Part shown: one piece after another, positions 24,674 through 36,129 of the stretch | Layout: each line of letters starts with the position of its first letter | Position numbering within the stretch: the first letter of the stretch is position 1 | DNA from: Prosopocoilus inquinatus | Taxonomy: Eukaryota > Arthropoda > Insecta > Coleoptera > Lucanidae | Direction: 5' to 3' | Assembly: GCA_036172665.1 (NCBI GenBank) | Contig: CM069870.1 | Location: 23,224,001 to 23,288,000 of the forward strand | Length of the DNA stretch: 64,000 bases | The notes under the pieces: model-generated | What the model was told of the DNA's origin: nothing | Database searches by the model: none | Seen by the model: only the letters and a program-made list of their open reading frames with translations | Translations under genes and position numbers: made by a program

Positions 24674-24893
24674 TGTCATGTACCCTATTCTCTCGGCCAA
24701 GAAGCTTCGCGAAACCAGCCGGGTTATAAAAGTAAGCGCCCAGTGAATAGAACTCGTATTAGAATTGCCAAGAGATCGTTCGGCTTATGTTTAAATAAAT
24801 AAGTGTTTTATTGTAACGTTTTAAATAAATTAGTTTGTTAAATATATCGAGTATTTATTTAAAAATAAATTAACGAAACCTAAATTCGTAACA
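24674..24893 (+). mobile_element. Small Gypsy-type solo LTR related to the 48-54 kb element
   Basis: 220 bp, TGTCATG...GTAACA. It follows the plan of the Gypsy LTRs at 47981-48305 and 54112-54436 read in sense: a TATA box just before GCGCCC (GGGTTATAAAAGTAAGCGCCC here), an AAATAAATTAGTTT block, ATCGAGT, then a terminal CGTAACA. Flanks are TTAT and ATAT, so the 4-bp duplication is imperfect or lost. No internal domain follows, hence a solo LTR or LTR fragment of a sister family. Confidence 0.6.
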
Positions 24894-25399
24894 ATATTAT
24901 CTTAAAATTTCTGGAAATTTTTAATACATACTCAACTTTGAAGCGATCATAAATCGTAAATTTAACGTTTTAACGTTAACGCCCTTATCAGTATTTGTAA
25001 TAATATGTAAGTTCGCCTACAACGTTGCCATAATTACAGATTGAAATTTCCAGAAGCCTGCTGCACCCATCAAAACGTTTTGACGTCGTTTCGTTTATTT
25101 TTGGTTAATTAATTATCTGAAATTCAATGCGCCATTCTATTATGTTGCATTGTTAATTTACGGTCCGATTGCAGAATTGAAAAGAATTATTGCACTATCC
25201 AATCACTTATTCGAATCCCATTGAGGGAATGAGTCAGTCATTCACAAAGGTTTTCCTATTCAAATCATGAGAACGATTTTTTTTTAATTCGAGCCGCCAA
25301 TGTTAAATGGAAACTGACGCATTGCAATTTTTTTTATACAATAATGTACCGATTGAAGACTTTGACTCTTGCCATAACATACTGCGCCTTCATCGCAAA
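24894..25399. other. AT-rich DNA, nothing recognised
   Basis: No gene, RNA or repeat signal that I can support. Confidence 0.45.
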
Positions 25400-25622
25400 C
25401 AAATGAATCGATGAGTGCATAATGGTGTTCAGTCCAAATTTGCTGTGTTGAGAAAACAACAGATAACTTTTTAGATATTTATGTTAAGTGACTTATTGGC
25501 GTAAAATTCTTTCGGATAAGGATGTCTGAAGCCTCCTGAAGCCAATAATTATTTATAATAAAAATCTAGAGAAAGTTATTTGTAAATTTAGACTGAACAC
25601 CATTATGCACTCATTGATTCAA
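25400..25622. mobile_element. MITE of about 220 bp
   Basis: Terminal inverted repeats of about 38 bp: GATGAGTGCATAATGGTG then TTCAGTC.AAATTT on the left, and the complement on the right (GACTGAACACC, ATTATGCACTCATTGATTC). No coding capacity; target duplication not resolved. Confidence 0.75.
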
Positions 25623-26052
25623 ATTATTAAATAGTCTTCTCCTTGATGTGATGTTATTGGCTAAATTGAAAGCCTTCAATCCGTATGTACTAGCGCACAA
25701 GATATGACGGGTTTGAATGCATTTACTAACGTTTCTGTCAATCGTAACTCAGTTGTGGATCAGTAGTTTCCGCTTGCTATGCATTAATAACATAGTTAAT
25801 AAATAACGAATGAATCAGTCTGGAAGAATGTCTTTTCATAACCGATGCAAGTATTATTAAAACGCGTTGATTATGATTGATTATTTACTTTCACTAATTT
25901 AAATGGGCGTCTCAGATTGCTACGACCAAACAAACTTAGGCTTACAAAATATACGAGGTTTGACTATAAAGTTGAATTAAATCCAAATTAATTTGTTGGT
26001 TATATATTTTTCTTGCTTAGAGAGGAAGAGCGATCCTTATTTTACTGGTTTG
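25623..26052. other. AT-rich DNA, nothing recognised
   Basis: No gene, RNA or repeat signal that I can support. Confidence 0.45.
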
Positions 26053-27274
26053 TCTTTGTTGTAGTTATTTATTTTAGAAGTTTAGAATTTAAGAAAACTT
26101 ATGCATTTTCGGGATATCTCTGAAGCACTAGCATATTTGTCTACGTTATTAGTTTGGTAATATGATATGGGGGAGTGTTTAGTCTGAGCAGCAAAGAAAA
26201 CGGAAGAGGAACGGCAGTCTCCCGAGGGTTAGCGCGGTAGGTGAACGTGGAATAACCGGGGCTCTCGAAGGTGGTTAAAATGTATAGTGGATATTTGATA
26301 AGGGCTGTCCACGAAATATTAGCCTCGAGGAAGCAATGATTTATTAGAGATGTGTTATGTGGTGGCCGCGGTGTGTTGCCGGGCATTAGCCAGAGGGTGT
26401 CTGCAGAATATGACCTGAGATGGTATATTCTGGCAGAAGTGTTAGAGCGGTACATTCTCACGATTGGCAATGCGGTTTGAGGGTCATGAGTCATGAATTA
26501 TGCGGAGGCATTCTGGTAGCAGAATATTGTCCGGGGCGCGATCCGGGGCGTTGGCCAGAGAATTCTACCGTGCACCAGCATACGGTATCGGGGCTCTTGC
26601 CGCGGCGTGCAAGCAGCGCCGATGAAGAGCACGATACCGGCAAAGCAATTAGCTGTATTCTGCATTCTTCGTGAGTGGGAATTCGGTTGATTGCATTCCT
26701 GACCAGGTGATGGCATTGAGCTATCCAGATAGGTCTGACATGATGATGTTATTGGACTGGTACGGAGAGGTGCTTGACACTCACGCAGTCGGTGCATCAA
26801 CTGATCCTGAGAACGTACGCTCGGGAGGTAAGGTACGCTAATATCCATCGGGAGGGGTGGGTTTTGTATCCACAGGTGAATGTGGGGGGTAATGCATGCG
26901 AAGATAAGAAGTCAACGTGCGAGGATGTCTTCCCCAGTGTCCAATATCATCATGAGGCTACAGCTTCTAAATTCGCCGCTGGAGCAGGTGGGGCCGGGAA
27001 AGCGGCCCCGATAAGTGGAATGTTCCATTTTACTGAACAGATACTTGTAAAGGGGTACTTATAATTTGCATGGTCCTTATCGAAATGGAATGCGATGCCC
27101 GGGAGCTAAGACGTTTACCTTCAGCGCCTGTTGCGGTCAGGGAAGCGAGAAAGACAGAAAGAACATTAGGAATGAGAGATCTAACCAATGGTGAATGAAT
27201 GTTTATTGTAACTTGGTCCTCGGATAGTATTGTTTGTCTATAATATTTAAACAAAAAAATCTAGCCAACATCTT
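26053..27274. mobile_element. Solo LTR L1, copy A (1214 bp, TSD TCTT)
   Basis: Element 26057-27270 begins TGTTGTAG and ends CTAGCCAACA, the TG...CA ends of an LTR, and is flanked by perfect TCTT repeats (26053-26056, 27271-27274). A homologous copy at 34374-35490 has the same ends and its own TSD. Four-base TSDs fit Ty3/Gypsy integration. It is visibly more GC-rich than its surroundings. No internal domain, primer site or pol lies next to it, so it is a product of LTR-LTR recombination. It has about 100 bp not aligned in copy B (26245-26360). The short frames inside are not genes. Confidence 0.85.
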
Positions 27275-28142
27275 ATTGTTCATTAAATAATAATTTAATA
27301 CGAAAATAAATAAGACAGAAAAGAAGTCTTCCATCGACGGAAATTAAAATTAAATTAATAAAAAAACCAAGGTACCTACCAAAATAACAAAAAAAAACAC
27401 TGTGAAGAGATTTATCTTCATTCGCGAAATTAATTACAAACTGAGGAAACTGACTGATTCGACTGTTTCGAAACCCATTGCTTAAAATTAGAACATACTT
27501 GCAGGAGTATCGTCTTTATTAAGCACGATAGTACCATGTTATTGATTTGAAAGCATTATTGTTTGCGCTATTTTTTTAACAGTTTGCTTTACTATTATCA
27601 TATCGCATACACGTCTGTGAAATGCACATTGTAAACACCCGATTTTATTTATCCGTTAAGTTTCCAAACACCTATAAAATTAATGTACGTCTCGAATTTA
27701 TGGGTATTTTATGTTGATCCTTCTTCTGCAGTACACACGCATTCATGTTTAAAAATGGTGTTCGAACGGTACTTTACAACAGAACCATATTTTATCTCGG
27801 CGCGCTCACACATGTGTAAAAGAAGTTCATGCAAGTATGCAAATGAATTGAACATTTTTTAGTGAAATTTATACTTCGAAATTCCTCCTTGCGTCATCTG
27901 CTTGGCTCTTGCGTAACAGTTGCCGCCACATTCCAAGTTTCTTTTTTTCTTCTCTTTGTTTTAATTATGCTTTGTGCAGCAGCACTCACGAAATTTATGA
28001 TAAACGCGTTAATTCCACCATTTTTTTAAATTTATTATTAAAAAAAAAGTGCCGACTGTAAGTTATTAGCGAAGTTAGGAACATTCCAGACGGGCACGGA
28101 CGCGTGCTAAATATAATACATGATTTTTTTAATTTATTAGTA
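27275..28142. other. AT-rich DNA, nothing recognised
   Basis: No gene, RNA or repeat signal that I can support. Confidence 0.45.
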
Positions 28143-28866
28143 TAATGGCCTTTTCATAATCAAACTTTAAGGAAGCTTTAATTTAAAGTCACTTTAAGAA
28201 TAGGGAAACAAATGTATTTTTTTAGGTTCAAGTAACTTTAACCTAAAAAATTAAAATTAAAAATTAAAGTAACTTTAACCTAAAAAGTAGTTAATTGTAT
28301 CACCAGCCAGACATAGTCATTTTGAAAGTGAGAGCACTTGCAAAGGTGTTTCTGGCCGTGTGATACAAACTATTTTTTGGTCCGATCTATTTAAATTGTC
28401 TCAAAAAGTTAAAAAAAAAAATTAAATAGTTTGAGCTAGGGAAGTATGTATTCAGGTTGGCAACACAATGCCTAACACCAGATTTCGAGTTGAAGTAAAA
28501 CATTTTCGTTCTAACCTAAAAAATAAAGAAATTTCACTTTGCGAGTCGTACTCACGTTCGATAAAACAAGCTGCAACGTATTGTATACATAAGTTTTCAG
28601 CTAAACTTAACTCCAGATTAAAAAAAATTATTCAATACATCAAACCTCTTGTTATTTAAGAAATGTCACCCACAGATGTCAACATATGGTAAATTTTTTT
28701 ACGGCCTAGGCCTTCAATAGGTCTGTTTCCGGACGGTTTTGAGAATGAAATACCAACATTTCTGGCAGGAGGGCAGGAGGAGGACCAAAAAACACATTTT
28801 TCTTTCCTATTCTTAAAGTGACTAAATTAACGCTTCCTTAAAGTCTGATTATGAAAACGGCCATAA
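28143..28866. mobile_element. MITE of 718 bp with TAA target duplication
   Basis: Element 28146-28863 has inverted ends of about 60 bp (TGGCC.TTTTCATAATCA.AC, then TTTAAGGAAGC, then GTCACTTTAAGAATAGG) and is flanked by TAA on both sides (28143-28145, 28864-28866). A three-base TWA duplication is the signature of PIF/Harbinger-type transposition (family assignment inferred). The interior has a 63-codon frame (28468-28659) without any known domain. Confidence 0.75.
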
Positions 28867-29480
28867 GTGCAATTAATCCTGATAAATTTAGCGCACGATT
28901 TTTTAAATGCTATTTAATATCTTCCCCACGCGACGCTTATCAAAACTGTTTTTTGAAGTAGTCGATTTAATCTTTATGTTTTTTTTTTTACTACAAAAAA
29001 AGAAAACGCTAGCTCGGCAATAAATCTTGTGAATTTCCTTCGTTTAGGGGCACGCTCTTTTAGTTGGAACGCCGTACTAGTAAAATTCATGAAATTCGGA
29101 AACATGTGTTTTGTCGTAGTCAATTGGAGCAATTTTGCAAAAAATCGTGTATATTTTTTTTTAAAGTCCGAAATTTCCCGGACTGTGGTTATTAGTAAAT
29201 GGTGAAATTCCGTGCGATACGCGTTTCTTCTCGATGAAATTCGCAGAACGATTTACAGTCGAAGGAGTACCTGCATTATTTTTCCAGGTACTACGAGTTA
29301 CGCGTAGAAACCGCATTCTGGAAATAGAAAGGGGGGAGGGGACCACTTGCTGGAAATAGAAAAGGGGGGCTTAGCTCACTCTTCTTGAAATAAGTAATTT
29401 TTCTCTTCTCAGAGATCGGCTGCAAATAATCCAAACATTTTTTTTCATCATTGTAAAAACGTATTATTGCGTTCACATAA
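28867..29480. other. AT-rich DNA, nothing recognised
   Basis: No gene, RNA or repeat signal that I can support. A short G-rich duplication (GAAATAGAAAGGGG) lies at about 29320-29370. Confidence 0.45.
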
Positions 29481-30620
29481 ATATAGGTAATTAAATGCTC
29501 ACCCTATCCTTCGGCTACTGGGAACCTTCCGCCACCATCACCTCCCAATGACACATTGCGTTCGTGCAACAATAACATGTGTTTACAATCATTTGTAACA
29601 GACAACAGTTAATTACTCACCGGGGACCCCCGGTCCCCAAGGCCACAACGGCTTACACTTCATCTGCCCAACCGACCCTCTTGGTCCATTTATAACTCAT
29701 ACTCGTGCCTCCACCATCTTTCTTAATGGTACCAACCTTGAGCCTCCCAAACTCATTTCTGTTGGTCTCTCATATGCTCCAATTCTCTAAAATATTATTT
29801 CCACAAGCACAGTCTACATGCATTGCAGATAGCCTCACTTAGGTACAAGCAAACACACTCAACCCTACGTATTGATACTACTCGTATCCGACTCGTAGAT
29901 TGAATACTATCCAATCTACTCTTCAACCAGATGGGTGGCATCTTACCACCGGCCTCCACCTGGCACGTAAGGCTGGTGACAATTCAACTTCTCATTTCCG
30001 CCCGCTACATCGGGTCCCCAAGGGATCACCGTGGGCCCATGAACAGTACGTCGTTCACTCTCGGCTGCGTTTTTAAACATTGTTAGTACAATCCCCCTGA
30101 AGGGGTAGCGAAACATGCACGACGTCCCAGACGTGACCGAAGCTCCCCTCGCCGACATCATTCACACAGTAGTCAGCGGTCAAGTGATATAGCACCTGCC
30201 ACGCCATGCCGAGCCTACACCCAGGGGAATCACTCATTCATACCAAGCAAGAAATAAATCAAGCTAATTCTCCAAGTATCACGTAATTTGTTACAACATC
30301 TAAATCGTAGTGCACTTCTTATCCCTCCGGCGTGGCGTACAACATTCCCTAAACACACCCTGTAATACGGACCTTGTATATAACACACGTCGATTATAAG
30401 CGCACGCAAACGTCGCAACCCGCGAGCCGCGAGATTAGCCAATAACGCGCCTGCCGTCTAATAATATTAATTATTAATACCGCAAACACTTATTAACGTG
30501 TGCATCGATTAAGAGCACTGGCCCTGGGGCCCTTGGACGAAGCTATGTCGCGCCGACCGAATTTGTTTATTGTTTACGTTTGGCATTCCAACCGTCTGGG
30601 TTTATAATATTCGATGCATT
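29481..30620. other. GC-richer block, probable remnant of an unclassified TE
   Basis: Base composition departs sharply from the flanks (CCGGGGACCCCCGGTCCCCA, GGCCCTGGGGCCCTTGG). In texture it resembles the solo LTRs at 26.06 and 34.37 kb but is not the same family. On the minus strand a TATAAATGGACC string lies near 29685. I could not find paired TG/CA ends with a target duplication. Short frames (29943-30161, 30230-30442) show no known domain. Confidence 0.4.
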
Positions 30621-30703
30621 TTAGGCGAAGCTGCAATTTCTTAAGTTATAAATTCTTTACATTTTTACTTAATAAAAATATAACTTATAGTATATTGTAA
30701 TCT

Positions 30704-30829
30704 GTTTTTTATTTCGGAGGAGTACTTTCAAATTTTGGCGCTAAAAACGAGCTTTGTCATTGGTAGATGGCCAATGACAAAGCTCGGTTTTAGCGCTAAA
30801 ATTTCAAAGCACTCCTCCGAATTAAAAAA
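30704..30829. repeat. Near-perfect 126-bp palindrome
   Basis: Arms 30704-30762 and 30771-30829 (59 bp each, eight-base centre) share CGGAGGAGT.CTTT, TTTTGGCGCTAAAA and GAGCTTTGTCATTGG. Probably a very short foldback MITE. No flanking duplication defined. Confidence 0.85.
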
Positions 30830-32439
30830 TAGAGTATAGTCTACCAGTGATGCGAACCCTGTACAGACTGCTTTCCCTTTCTAAGCGGCACAGATTCCTT
30901 ATTTTGCATTAAAAAAAATCCCCAAAATCAATAATTTAAGTGCGCGCAACGGGTGACAACAAACCTTCTTTTAATTAATTCATCAATTAATTAAAAATAC
31001 ATAATTAATTTTAGACACAAATTAAAACTAATCCGTGATTAAACCGTGAAAAAAATATTAAAAAATCAATTATCAAACGTTAAATGTTAACGAATGATAC
31101 TTTTCCCTCAAATACTGTGTAAATTCGCTTTTTCCCTTTTCGTATTACAAAATTCCCCGAAAAAAGGGAATTTCCCTGTCAGTTGGCAACACTGGAGTCT
31201 ACGTGCAGGTGAATTTCGTGAACGTCGGTGTCATCATAGCTGCTCAATAGAATAGAATAAGATAAAGAGAAAACAAAAGACGTACCGTTGATTCTCATGC
31301 GCCGAGGAGGAACTGAAATAAACAAAAAAAAGATGTCGAGAACAAATGAAAAGGTAACAAATTTCTGGCGCGAGATTTTTGAAAATCATATTTTTATTTG
31401 CTTGTAACTTTTTGTAAAAAAAACTTCCAAACTCAATTCAGGCGTTTATTTGTTTATATTTCTTTATTATAGTTATAATTTGTTCTTTTTTAATAGCAAA
31501 ATCTTAAAAATCACATGCTTAATCATTTGTTTTTCTTTCGTTTCATGATTATTTCCTATTTCTTATTGTAAGTCCATAACTTAGGACTCCGTTGGGCAAA
31601 CACCACAGATAAAAAAAGCAAAGAAATGACGATTTACAACGAAAATATTTTAAAAATCAAATCAACTGTAATTTGCTTCTTTGTATGTCATTACATTATT
31701 GTTATGCATTTTTTGTTTCTTTTTGTAAGCAAGAAAAATCGACGATTTACAATGAGAAGTCTGTGAAAGCTTTCATTAGGATTTCTTATTTTTTTTTGTT
31801 TTAACTATTCATAATTATTTTTTTGTTAAATAATTCTTTTTTGGGTTGCTCCCACTTTTGGGGATTTTGTGGTTTTGTTTAACCTCCATTAATTTTATTT
31901 CTTTGATTTAACTTTTTGAAAAAAAATTTTTCAGTTCCTTTCATTTCCTTCCAATTTTTTCACAATTTTTCTTGAGTTAGGTAGGCCTCGAACATTTTCC
32001 TCGTGATTTCTTTTTTAGAAATTTATCACTTTTAACATTTTCAGCTTATAAACTTTCATAATCCTTTTTTTTTATAATACTTTCCTTTGGTTATCCCTAT
32101 TTAGATGGCGTCAGTTTGACTTTTTTTTTTTTTTTAATTTCTCTAATTCTTTCAAGTCCTCCTTTCTTTAATTTCATCACTTTTATCGCTTTTATGTTTC
32201 ACTCTTTCATAATTCTTTTTTTTATACTTTCCTTTGGTTGTCCCTTTTTAGAAGACCTGTTTTTTAATTTTTTAAAATTCTTCTGATTTTTTCACGTTTT
32301 TCTTTCTTTAATTTCCTTCCGATTTTTTGACAATTGTTCCTGGCTTGGGTTGGCTTTGAAACTATTTTTTCCAACTATCAACATTTTTGGCAGTTTTTTT
32401 TATTTTTAGAGCGGCTTTCTGTTCCTCAATTTTTGAAAA
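30830..32439. other. T-rich low-complexity DNA, no supported gene
   Basis: From 31400 the plus strand is T-rich with recurring TCCTTTGGTT, TTCATAATC and TTTCTTTAATTTC words (for example 32080 and 32210), suggesting a decayed tandem array. No gene seen. Confidence 0.4.
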
Positions 32440-32900
32440 TCGAAGTCGACGAGAAACTTCCCCCGTCCTCCAACAGATGCCGTTGCTAAATTTCCGTTTA
32501 TAAAGTTCTTTATTATAAATATACATTGTTTGACAATTTGGAAGGTTAATATATACTTCCTCCGTCCTTCAACAAATGGCATCTTTTATAAAGTCCTTTA
32601 TTAGAAAAATATACACATTCAGGGACACTCAAAGGCTGAGAGGCTTACTCAACAATCGTTTGTGATTGGCTATTACCTTAATGTGAGCCAAGCACAAACG
32701 ATTGCTGACTAAGCCTCACAGCCGCTGAGCGTCCTTGAATGCATCCATTGTTTGACAGTTTAGAAGGTTAATATATATTCTTCCCCCGTCCTTCAATAGA
32801 TGGCGCTCCAAAATGATCGTTTATAAAGTTGTTTATTGGAAAAGTATACACGCTGTTTGACAATTTGGAAGATTAATAGGGGAATAAACGGTAATTCAAC
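32440..32900. repeat. Short tandem repeat of about 100 bp, interrupted by a MITE
   Basis: The order CCGTCCTYCAA.AGATG, TTTATAAAGT.CTTTATT, ATACA, TTGTTTGACA.TTTGGAAGG recurs three times (landmarks at 32462, 32563, 32785). The third unit is displaced by the insertion at 32616-32742. A perfect AGATGGCGC word lies at 32798-32806. Confidence 0.65.
32616..32742. mobile_element. Small foldback MITE inserted in a tandem repeat
   Basis: Inverted arms of more than 50 bp (GCATTCARGGACRCTCA..GGCT then CAATCGTTTGTG and GGCTATTACCTTAATGTGAG) interrupt the ATACA|TTGTTTGAC step that is continuous in neighbouring units. Exact ends uncertain by a few bases. Confidence 0.7.
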
Positions 32901-33040
32901 CTAAAGCGAATTGTTTCTCTTTATAAAGGAATTAGATTGTTCGATTGGTTTATTTCGCCGTGAATGTTCCAAACTGTCACACCTTATGTACTCTTATTAT
33001 AAAGGATTTGAAAGAGCTACTGTGAACAGAAAAAATATGA

Positions 33041-33545
33041 AACTTTGCAATGGAAAGAAATGAAACGAAAGAATGAAACGTGATGGATGAAATCGTTCCT
33101 CCGCTATACAACAGATGGCTTTGTTTCTCGCCGGTGTCCGTCTGTTCTTCTTTACAATTACATTTTAATCACGAGCGAAACTTTATGAATGGTGCAACCG
33201 AAAAGACTTTGCAGATTTCTCTCTCTTTTCTATTTGGACGTATATTAAAATACGAAAATTTGCAATGGAAAGAAACGAAATGAAAGAATGAAAATGTGAT
33301 GGATAAAATCGTTCCTCTGCTATACAATAGATGGCTCTGCTTTCCGCCGGTGTCGAAAGAAACGAAATGAAAGAATGAAAATGTGATGGATGAAATCGTT
33401 CCTCCGCTATACAATAGATGTCTGCTTTCCGCCGGTGTCGAAAGAAACGAAATGAAAGAATGAAAATGTGATGGATGAAATCGTTCCTCTACTATAAAAC
33501 AGATGGCGCAGCTTCTCACAGGTGTCCGTCTCTTTTTCTTTACAT
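33041..33545. repeat. Tandem repeat, unit about 86 bp
   Basis: The unit GAAAGAAACGAAATGAAAGA, ATGTGATGGATGAAATCG, TTCCTC.GCTATACAATAG, ATGGCTCTGCTTTCCGCCGG starts near 33268, 33355 and 33440; a longer diverged unit lies at 33055. The block after the array (33522-33610) repeats 33140-33235, so the array has expanded inside a larger duplication. Frames across it are artefacts. Confidence 0.75.
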
Positions 33546-34369
33546 TTTAATCACGAGCGAAAGTGCTTTATACATAGTGCAAACCGAAAAGACTTTACAG
33601 ATTTCTTTTCTTTTTTATTTGGACGTACATTGGCTCTTTTAATTAAAATACTCGATGACAAGCTGATTGTGAGTGCCAACTATTTAATTAAATTTGACAG
33701 AATTACTTGGCCATTAAGAAGAAAGAATATATTTTGAGTCCAGCATTCGTGATTAATCATTCTATATACGATAAGAAATATGTACAGGGAATGTGCTATA
33801 ACGTAAATCACCATAGAAGTTTCATGCGTAAAACATCTTTTAGCGATTTCCAAAAAAAGAAAAAAAAATATCGAAAACATAAATTAAAAAAAAAAAAACG
33901 ACGAATAAATGAAAATGAAAGCGTGACCGTGCCCCGAATCGATAAGGTGTCAATAAAAGACTTATTACTTTCGGCGATTAAGACCGGAAAACCTAGCTAC
34001 AAAACGTGCCCATATCGCACTCGTCAAGCACGTTCTTCCCGGCAGGCAGGCAGGCAATCTTTCGGGGATAAAGAAAAGTTTCTACGCCGAGAGAACTCTT
34101 AATTCGAGGAGGACGTAACTCGGCCTTTCAAAGCCTTGTCTGAATTGGATTTTTCAAATCTCGCCCATAAATTATTTGAGGCAATTTTTATACTTTCGTA
34201 TTCCTTCCTTGACTGATTTATTCGAACAAATATTTCCTGTTTCTCTACACACACACGACGAGATGTGAATTAGAATCCGAAGTTTTCTCTCATTTCTCAT
34301 TTTAGCAACAATACATTCCAAAAATTTAAAATCGCCTAATTTATAAACCATAAGTTACGATAACCATAT
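33546..34369. other. AT-rich DNA, no supported gene
   Basis: A 131-codon frame at 33707-34102 (plus) has no ATG at its start, is lysine-rich through an A-homopolymer region and shows no known domain, so I do not call a gene. GGCAGGCAGGCAGG lies at about 34040. Confidence 0.4.
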
Positions 34370-35494
34370 CCATTGTTATAGTTATTTATTTTAGAAGTTT
34401 AGAATTTAAGAAAGTTTATGCATTCTTGGGATATCTCTGAAGCACTAGCATATTTGTTTACGTTACTAGTTTGGTAATATGATATGGGGGCGTGTTTAGT
34501 CTTGGCAGCAAAGAAATTGCAGAGACGGCAGTCTCCCGAGGGTTAGCGCGGAAGGCGAAACGTGTCGGTAAACGGGGCCACGGATGGGCCTGGTGATATA
34601 TGTGGTGGCCGCGGTGTGCTGCAGGGCATTAGCTAGAGAATGTCTGCAGAATATGACCTGAGATGGTATGTTCTGGCAGAAGTGTTAGGGCGGTACATTC
34701 TCACGATTGGCAATGCGGTTTGAGGGTCATGAGTTATGAATTATGCGGAGGTATTCTGGTAGCAGAATATTGTCCGGGACGCGATCCGGGGCGTTGGCCA
34801 GAGAATGCTACCGTGCACCAGCATACGGTATCGTGGCTTTTGCCGCGGCGTGCAAGCAGCGCCGATGAAGAGCACGGTAGCAATTAGCTGTATTCTGCAT
34901 TCTTTGTGAATGGGAATTCGGTTGATTGTATTCCTGACCAGATGATAGCATTCAGCTATCCAGAAAGATCTGACATGATGATGTCATTGGACCGGTACGG
35001 ATTGGTTCTTGACACTTACGCAGTCGATGACATCAACTGATCCTGAGAACGTACGCTCGGGAGGTAAGGTATGCTAATATCCATCGGGAGGGGTGGGTTT
35101 TGTATCCACAGGTGAATGTGGGGGGTAATGCATGCGAAGATAAGAAGTCAATGTGCGAGGCTGACTTCCGCAGTGTCCAATATCATCATGAGGGAGGTAC
35201 AGCTTATAGATTCGCCGCTGGAGCAGGTGGGGCCGGGAAAACGGCCCCGGTAAGTGGATTTTTCCATTTTACTGAATAGATACTCGTAAAGGGTTACTTA
35301 TAATTTGCATGGTCCTTATCGAATTGGCATGCCATGCCCGAGAGCTAAGACGTTTACCCTCAGCGCCTGTTGCGGTTAGTGAAGCGAGAAAGAAAGAAAG
35401 AACATTAGGAATGAGAGATCTAACCAATGGTGAGTGAATGTTTATTGTAACTCCGTCCCCAAATAGTATTGTTTGAAAATCTAGCCAACACCAT
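34370..35494. mobile_element. Solo LTR L1, copy B (1117 bp, TSD CCAT)
   Basis: Element 34374-35490 begins TGTTATAG and ends CTAGCCAACA, flanked by perfect CCAT duplications (34370-34373, 35491-35494). Highly similar to copy A at 26057-27270 over nearly its whole length, including GGTGGGTTTTGTATCCACAG and GCAGGTGGGGCCGGGAAA. Divergence from copy A is visible throughout, so the two are separate, older insertions of one Ty3/Gypsy-type family whose internal region is absent from the window. Confidence 0.85.
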
Positions 35495-35941
35495 TAAATT
35501 TTTAAAAAAGTCATAATGTCATAATAGAACGAAGTGAAGGGTGGTATCAACACGTTCGTGCAAGGTCACAAACACAGGTCGCATATCCGCCGCCACCGTT
35601 GGTTATTGCAGACTGTTACATTTCAAATTTTCGTTTAAAGGAGTAGCAACAACCCTGGTGATATTTAGCATTTTTGAAATTTGTGTTGGTCAGCCTCAAA
35701 GATTTTGGTCGTACTTTTTTCCTATTGATTACTGCTTATGTCATCCAACCCAAATATCTTTCTCTTTTGGATTTGTTATTTGTTATTCTATCGCCTCCTT
35801 CTGTATGGACAAAACATTGGATTCTCCTCTGGTTTCGGGGCGGATTTCTTGATCTAATTTGCGATTTGCGTACGTCATGCTCGTGCTACGCCGGAGACAG
35901 CACGTTCCATCGAATTCCGTGCAATCTTAGGCAATCTTAGA
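35495..35941. other. No supported gene
   Basis: Two overlapping short frames (35541-35852, 35674-35940) show no known domain. A perfect 10-bp duplication GCAATCTTAG lies at 35921-35940, just before the next MITE. Confidence 0.4.
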
Positions 35942-36118
35942 GGGTCATTCTAATCGGAGTTGCAAGTTGCAACAAGTAACGTTTCTATTACCGAGCATTA
36001 CCGAAGTTGGACAACGCTGTATCCTGCTACTACCGAACCTTGCCGAAGTTACAGCTTCTTACAACGTTGCTAAGGAAGTATCGTCGTTGCTAGGTAGCAA
36101 ATCCGATTAGAATGACCC
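35942..36118. mobile_element. Foldback MITE of 177 bp
   Basis: Inverted ends GGGTCATTCTAATCGGA and its complement, with internal inverted words built on TTGCCGAAGTTAC/GTTGCTA. No target duplication recognised, so the superfamily is not assigned. Confidence 0.7.
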
Positions 36119-36129
36119 AAAACAAGGAC

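Noticed and set aside
26141..27064. Frames of 84-117 codons on both strands
   Set aside because: They fall inside solo LTR L1; the homologous copy at 34.4 kb does not keep them full length, and no domain is visible.
33707..34102. 131-codon frame
   Set aside because: Not ATG-initiated, driven by poly-A lysine codons, no domain; composition fits chance.
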